Positions 60,195 through 64,000 of a stretch of 64,000 nucleotides of DNA are shown in pieces. Position 1 is the first letter of the stretch. Each line of letters starts with the position of its first letter. The position numbers and the translations under genes are program-made. The DNA lies in contig JADJOY010000014.1 of assembly GCA_016713535.1 (NCBI GenBank), positions 124,001 through 188,000 of the forward strand, read 5' to 3'. This DNA is from Deltaproteobacteria bacterium (GTDB taxonomy: Bacteria > JADJOY01). The notes beneath the pieces are model-generated. The model ran no database searches and was not told the origin of the DNA. It was given only the letters and a program-made list of their open reading frames with translations.

Positions 60195-62342
60195 TCAACG
60201 CGACAGGATCACGCGCGCGCCCGTGTCGGGCGTCGCCACGAAGATCGCGTGGGCGTCCGGGTCGGCGGTGACGATCGTCCCGCGGCTCGGGTCGATCGCG
60301 AGCCCGAGCGGCAGCTCGTAGCGCGGCCCCGAGCCGGTCGTGGCCGAGGACACCACGGTGCGATCGCCGTCGACCAGGCTCACCGCGACGATCTCCCCGC
60401 GCAGGGTGTTCGAGACCAGCGCCCGCGTGGCCGCGCCGTCGAGGGTGATCGCCTGGGGGGCGAGGGTGGCGCCGCCGCCGACCTCGGCGCTCGCCACGAC
60501 CTGACGCTCGCCGGTCGCCGGGTTCACGGCGACCACGGCGCCGAGGCGTGGGTCGGTCACCAGGAGCCGCGCGCCCGCGGAGTCGTAGGTCAGGCCGGCG
60601 GGCGACTCGAACGCCGGTCCCACGCCGGTATCCTCGGCGGAGAGCACCGTGCGGTCACCGCTCGCGACGTCGATCGCGAGCACGCTGCGCGCGACACCGT
60701 CGCTCACGTAGATCCGGTTCGCGTCGGGATCGATCGTCACGCCGGCGAGGCCGGTGAAGGCGGGCCCGGCGCCCCGGGTCGCGCCCGAGAGCTCGCTGCG
60801 CGAGCCGGTCGCGAGGTCGACGGCGATCACGCTCAGCGCGCCAGCGTCGGCGACGAAAGCCTGGGTTCCGTTGATGCTGAGCGCCACCGCCGCGGGCTGG
60901 ACGAGCGCCGGCCCCGTGGTGGTGTCGGCGCTCGTCAGGCTCTCGCGGTCGCCGCTCGAGAGTGCGATCGAGAGCAGTGCGGGCGGCCCGGCGCTGGCGA
61001 CGAGCGCTCGATCGTGGCTCGCATCGATCGCCACGCCCGTGGCGAGGCCGAGGATCGGCCCGCCGCCGGTGGCGTCGGTGGACGCGAGCGCCCGATCGCC
61101 GGTGTCGCGATCGGCGCCGAGCACCGCGGCGCTCTGCTCGACCACCAGGATGCGGTCCCGCGCCGGGTCGACCTCGAGCCCGGCGGGCCGGGCGAGCGGT
61201 ACACCGGTGCCGCGCTTGGCCGTGGAGAAGTCGCTGCGTGCGCCGCTGGCGAGCGCGAACTGGAGCAACGCGGGGACGGTCGGGTCGCTCAGGTAGAGGA
61301 CGTCACGCGATGGGTCGACGACGAGGCCGTCGATCCGCGCGAAGCCGCCGGCATGGAGCGTCCGCGCGCCGCTCACCAGGTCGACGGCGATCACCACCGC
61401 CGCGCCCTCGACGTTGCTCGCGACGAACGCCCGCTGGCGCGCGCGGTCCACGGCGATCGCGCCCGCGGCGGCGAGGCTCGGGCCGTCTCCGACGTCGTCG
61501 CTGCTCAGAACGGTGCGGTCGCCGCTCGCGAGATCGATGGCGAAGAGCGTCGCGAGCGCGCCATCCGAGACCAGGAGGCGTCCGCGGTCGGTGTCGAGCT
61601 CGAGATCGGCAAGCACCGCGAACGCGGGTCCCGAGCCCACCGCGATGTCGGAGAAGATCGAGCGCGTGCCGGTGAACGGGTCGACGCGGAGCACCCCGGG
61701 CAGCTCGGCATCGGCCACCAAGAGGCGCTGGGACGCGGCGTCGAACGCGATTCCGGCCGGTGCGCCGAGCGGCAGCCCGGTGCCGGCGTCGTCACCGCTC
61801 ACGGTGCGCATCGCGCCGCTCGCCAGGTCGATGGAGTCGATCGTCGCGCGGCCGCGGTCCGAGACGTAGAGCAGGCTGCGCGACGTGTCGATGGCGCCGT
61901 ACGCGGGGGCGGCGAGGATCGCGATCGAGCGGATCGTCGCGGTGGCCGCCGGGTCGTTGCCGAAGCCGCGCGTGTCGCGGGTCGCCACGCGGATGGTGTT
62001 GGCGCCGGCATCGAGGCCGAGGTTGGCCGACCACGTGAGGTACTGGTCGGTGCTCTGGGCGGGCACCCCGTTCACCCGCACGCTCGCCGCCACGCCCTCG
62101 GTGGACGTCGTGCCGCGCACCTCGACGGTGCGCGCGTCGGTGATCGAGACTGCCGGGGGGAACAGGATCGTGGCGGCGGGACCGAGCTCGTCGGGGCCGC
62201 CGTTGCCGTTGCCGCCGGTGTTGGTGATCGGCCCGCCGCCGCAGCCCGCCGTCAGCGTGCCGGCGCAGGCGAGCGCCGCGAGCGCGCGGATGGTGCGAAC
62301 AGCGCGGCCACGTCGCGAGGAAGGCTGACAGACGGTGCGCAT
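60195..62342 (-). CDS. Lipoprotein with twelve propeller repeats
   Basis: Encodes 715 residues from ATG 62342 (another ATG at 62360). The lipobox is LTAGC (Cys about 34). A Gly/Asn linker and a short Ig-like region (residues about 50-140) precede 12 repeats of about 45-48 residues. Each ends in a motif like ASGDRTVLSSDD (others: SGAMRTVSGDD, SSGDRESLTSAD, ATGERQVVASAE) and contains L.VSD or LVADAE strands. Twelve blades would give two six-bladed or a larger SMP-30/NHL-like propeller. It is probably exported to the outer membrane. Binding partner unknown. It lies 63 bp after the hybrid kinase gene. Confidence 0.75.
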   Translation of the reverse strand: MRTVCQPSSRRGRAVRTIRALAALACAGTLTAGCGGGPITNTGGNGNGGPDELGPAATILFPPAVSITDARTVEVRGTTSTEGVAASVRVNGVPAQSTDQYLTWSANLGLDAGANTIRVATRDTRGFGNDPAATATIRSIAILAAPAYGAIDTSRSLLYVSDRGRATIDSIDLASGAMRTVSGDDAGTGLPLGAPAGIAFDAASQRLLVADAELPGVLRVDPFTGTRSIFSDIAVGSGPAFAVLADLELDTDRGRLLVSDGALATLFAIDLASGDRTVLSSDDVGDGPSLAAAGAIAVDRARQRAFVASNVEGAAVVIAVDLVSGARTLHAGGFARIDGLVVDPSRDVLYLSDPTVPALLQFALASGARSDFSTAKRGTGVPLARPAGLEVDPARDRILVVEQSAAVLGADRDTGDRALASTDATGGGPILGLATGVAIDASHDRALVASAGPPALLSIALSSGDRESLTSADTTTGPALVQPAAVALSINGTQAFVADAGALSVIAVDLATGSRSELSGATRGAGPAFTGLAGVTIDPDANRIYVSDGVARSVLAIDVASGDRTVLSAEDTGVGPAFESPAGLTYDSAGARLLVTDPRLGAVVAVNPATGERQVVASAEVGGGATLAPQAITLDGAATRALVSNTLRGEIVAVSLVDGDRTVVSSATTGSGPRYELPLGLAIDPSRGTIVTADPDAHAIFVATPDTGARVILSR

Positions 62343-62405
62343 GCACGGACCCCGGCGCACGGAGACGAGGAGACGGTACCGCGGGCTCCGCGCGAGCCGG
62401 GGATT

Positions 62406-64000
62406 CTAGCTCGGAGGGCGGCGCACACCCGGTGAGCCGGCCCCGATCGGTGGCACGCGGCACGCCGGCTCGGCGAGCTCCGAGACCAGCGCGAGCAGAT
62501 CGTCGGGATCCACCGGCTTGACCAGGTGGCGGTCGAAGCCCGCATCGTCCGAGCGGCGCCGATCCTCGAGCTGACCCCAGCCGCTGACGGCGATCAGCAC
62601 CACGCCCTGCCGCCACGGCCGCGCACGGATCTCGCGTGCCACGTCGTACCCGCTCATGCGCGGCAGGCCGATGTCGAGGAGCACGACGTCGGGCTCGAGC
62701 TGGCGCGCGGTGGTGAGCGCCTGTTCGCCATCGTACGCGGTCACGACCTCGTGGCCCTGCATCCGTAGCATCATGCCGAGGCTGTCGGCCGCGTCGCGGT
62801 TGTCGTCCACGACCAGGACCTTGAGCGGCGGTGGCCGGTGGGGCGCGCCGTCCGACCCCGGATCGATGGCCGGCGCCGACGGCGCGGCGGCGTCCCCGTG
62901 GGCGAGCGGCAGCCGCACCACGAACTCGCTGCCGAGACCGACACCCTCGCTGCGCGCCTCGACCGTTCCGCCGTGGAGCTCGACCAAGCGTTTCACCAGG
63001 GTCAGGCCGATCCCGAGCCCACTCGAGGAGCGCGCCAGCGAGCGATCGACCTGGGTGAACAGGTCGAAGACGCGCGGCAGCATCTCGTGCGGGATACCGA
63101 GGCCATGGTCCGCGATCCGCACCAGGGCGTGGCCGCCGTCGACCGTCGCGGAGAGCCGGATCCGTCCGCCGCATTCGCTGTACCGCGCGGCGTTGTTCAG
63201 GATGTTCGCGAACACCTGCGAGAGACGGACGGCGTCGGCGTCGAGGTAGACCGGCACCGTGGGAAGCTCGAGCGCGAGGGTGTGCTCGGCGGACTCGATC
63301 AGCGGCCGGCTGGTCTCGATCGCGGCCCTGACCACCGCCGCGAGCTCGACCCGCTCCTTGCGCAGCTCCACGGCGCCGCGCGTGATCCGCGACACGTCGA
63401 GGAGGTCGTCCACGAGCCGGGTCATCTGCTGCATCTGCCGATCGATCACCTCTCGGGCCCAGTCCACTTCCGGGATCCGCGCGCCCTGGAGCTCGAGGAT
63501 GCGCACCGCGTTGCGAACCGGCGCGAGCGGGTTGCGCAGCTCGTGGGCGAGGGTGGCGAGGAACTCGTCCTTGCGGCGGTCGGTGTCGCGCAGCGCCTCG
63601 ACCGCCTGCTTCTCCGCGGATAGGTCGAAGAACGCACCGACGAAGCGGGTCGCCTTGCCGGTCTCGTCATAGAAGAACCGGCCAGCCGCACGCACGTGCA
63701 GGATGCGGCCGTCGGTCACCCGGCGCACTCTGTGCTCGCAGCGGAAGACGTCGTGCTCGCGCTCCGCGCGCCGCTGCTCGGCGAGCACGCCGTCGAGGTC
63801 CTCCGGGAGCACCGTGGCGCGCCACATCTCGAAGGTCGCCTCGCCTCCGGGAGCGGGCTCGTAGCCGAGGATCGTGAAGTGGCTGTCCGACCAGACCGAG
63901 CGGCCGCTCGCGAGGTCGAGGTCCCAGGTGGCGACGCCGCTCGCGAGGATCGCCAGCCTGAGGCGCTCCTCGGACTCGCGGGCCTCTTCTTCCGCCCACG
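62406..64000 (-). CDS. Hybrid sensor histidine kinase (PAS-HisKA-HATPase-REC), partial
   Basis: The gene enters from the right edge, so the N-terminus is missing; the frame is open up to 64000. Order from N to C: a PAS fold (ATWDLDLASGRSVWSDSHF; HRVRRVTDGRILHVRAAGRFF), HisKA with H-box TLAHELRNPLAPVRNAV, HATPase_c with N-box FANILNNAARYS, G1 ADHGLGIP and G2 SGLGIGL, then a receiver domain at the C-terminus (LVVDDNRDAADSL; phospho-acceptor Asp in VLLDIGLPRMSGYD; Lys in HLVKPVDPDD). It lacks an HPt and DNA-binding domain. Such kinases work with a separate HPt or output protein. Signal sensed is unknown. Confidence 0.87.
   Translation of the reverse strand, partial: WAEEEARESEERLRLAILASGVATWDLDLASGRSVWSDSHFTILGYEPAPGGEATFEMWRATVLPEDLDGVLAEQRRAEREHDVFRCEHRVRRVTDGRILHVRAAGRFFYDETGKATRFVGAFFDLSAEKQAVEALRDTDRRKDEFLATLAHELRNPLAPVRNAVRILELQGARIPEVDWAREVIDRQMQQMTRLVDDLLDVSRITRGAVELRKERVELAAVVRAAIETSRPLIESAEHTLALELPTVPVYLDADAVRLSQVFANILNNAARYSECGGRIRLSATVDGGHALVRIADHGLGIPHEMLPRVFDLFTQVDRSLARSSSGLGIGLTLVKRLVELHGGTVEARSEGVGLGSEFVVRLPLAHGDAAAPSAPAIDPGSDGAPHRPPPLKVLVVDDNRDAADSLGMMLRMQGHEVVTAYDGEQALTTARQLEPDVVLLDIGLPRMSGYDVAREIRARPWRQGVVLIAVSGWGQLEDRRRSDDAGFDRHLVKPVDPDDLLALVSELAEPACRVPPIGAGSPGVRRPPS

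Noticed and set aside
1-64000. tRNA, rRNA or riboswitch genes
   Set aside because: I looked for clover-leaf CCA ends and conserved rRNA segments and saw none. A covariance-model search would be needed to exclude them.
1-64000. Insertion sequence, prophage or RAYT gene
   Set aside because: No transposase, integrase or phage structural gene is visible, although the REP hairpins imply a RAYT elsewhere.

Overview
This is a very GC-rich chromosomal window with tightly packed, often 4-bp-overlapping genes and frequent GTG/TTG starts. Its content is Gram-negative: nucleotide-activated heptose synthesis, GT-C and GT-A glycosyltransferases, SGNH hydrolases, many lipoproteins and hybrid histidine kinases. 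Codon bias and gene types suggest an uncultured deltaproteobacterial or myxobacterial-type lineage. That is an inference, because no rRNA, tRNA or universal marker gene lies in the window.

Layout. 1-4.2 kb: a broken sensor kinase, a frame-broken membrane protein, two small membrane-anchored proteins and a repeat-filled gap. 4.2-17.2 kb: a secreted protein, large GT-C membrane glycosyltransferases, DPM-like and GT9 transferases, a coupled GT2/radical-SAM/methyltransferase cassette and a transaldolase. 17.3-25.9 kb: one long minus-strand operon carrying all four steps of GDP-D-glycero-alpha-D-manno-heptose synthesis (GmhA, HddA, GmhB, HddC), sugar oxidoreductases and epimerases, a damaged nucleotide-sugar dehydrogenase homologue and an SGNH protein. 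26-34.3 kb: another DPM-like transferase and two large VCBS/FG-GAP lipoproteins of visibly lower GC. 34.5-44.2 kb: GT-C enzymes alternating with SGNH acyl-/deacylase-like proteins. 44.2-52.9 kb: a secreted alpha/beta hydrolase, an operon of membrane-anchored PEP-synthase-like, FGE-like and phosphodiesterase proteins, and a desaturase under a TetR repressor. 53-64 kb: SNF2 helicase, alpha/beta hydrolase, EIIA-Ntr-like protein, zinc-ribbon protein, PEBP protein, PLP decarboxylase, a 12-repeat propeller lipoprotein and a hybrid kinase running off the right edge.

The main theme from 5 to 44 kb is synthesis, assembly and decoration of a cell-surface glycan. Cytoplasmic enzymes make a GDP-heptose and other activated sugars. 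DPM-like enzymes would load lipid carriers. GT-C enzymes would transfer sugars outside the inner membrane, and SGNH proteins would add or remove acyl groups.

The most striking non-coding signal is a family of about 24 short hairpins, each headed by GTAG or GGAG. They lie almost only between genes, mostly as plus/minus pairs, with compensatory changes in the stems. This is the signature of REP/BIME elements mobilised by RAYT (Y1 HUH) proteins. No RAYT gene is in the window. A 141-bp block holding one such pair is tandemly duplicated.

Several otherwise well-preserved genes are broken by single frame changes. Clean breaks inside conserved protein sequence suggest residual sequencing or assembly indels for most. 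One gene also appears to carry a real internal deletion.
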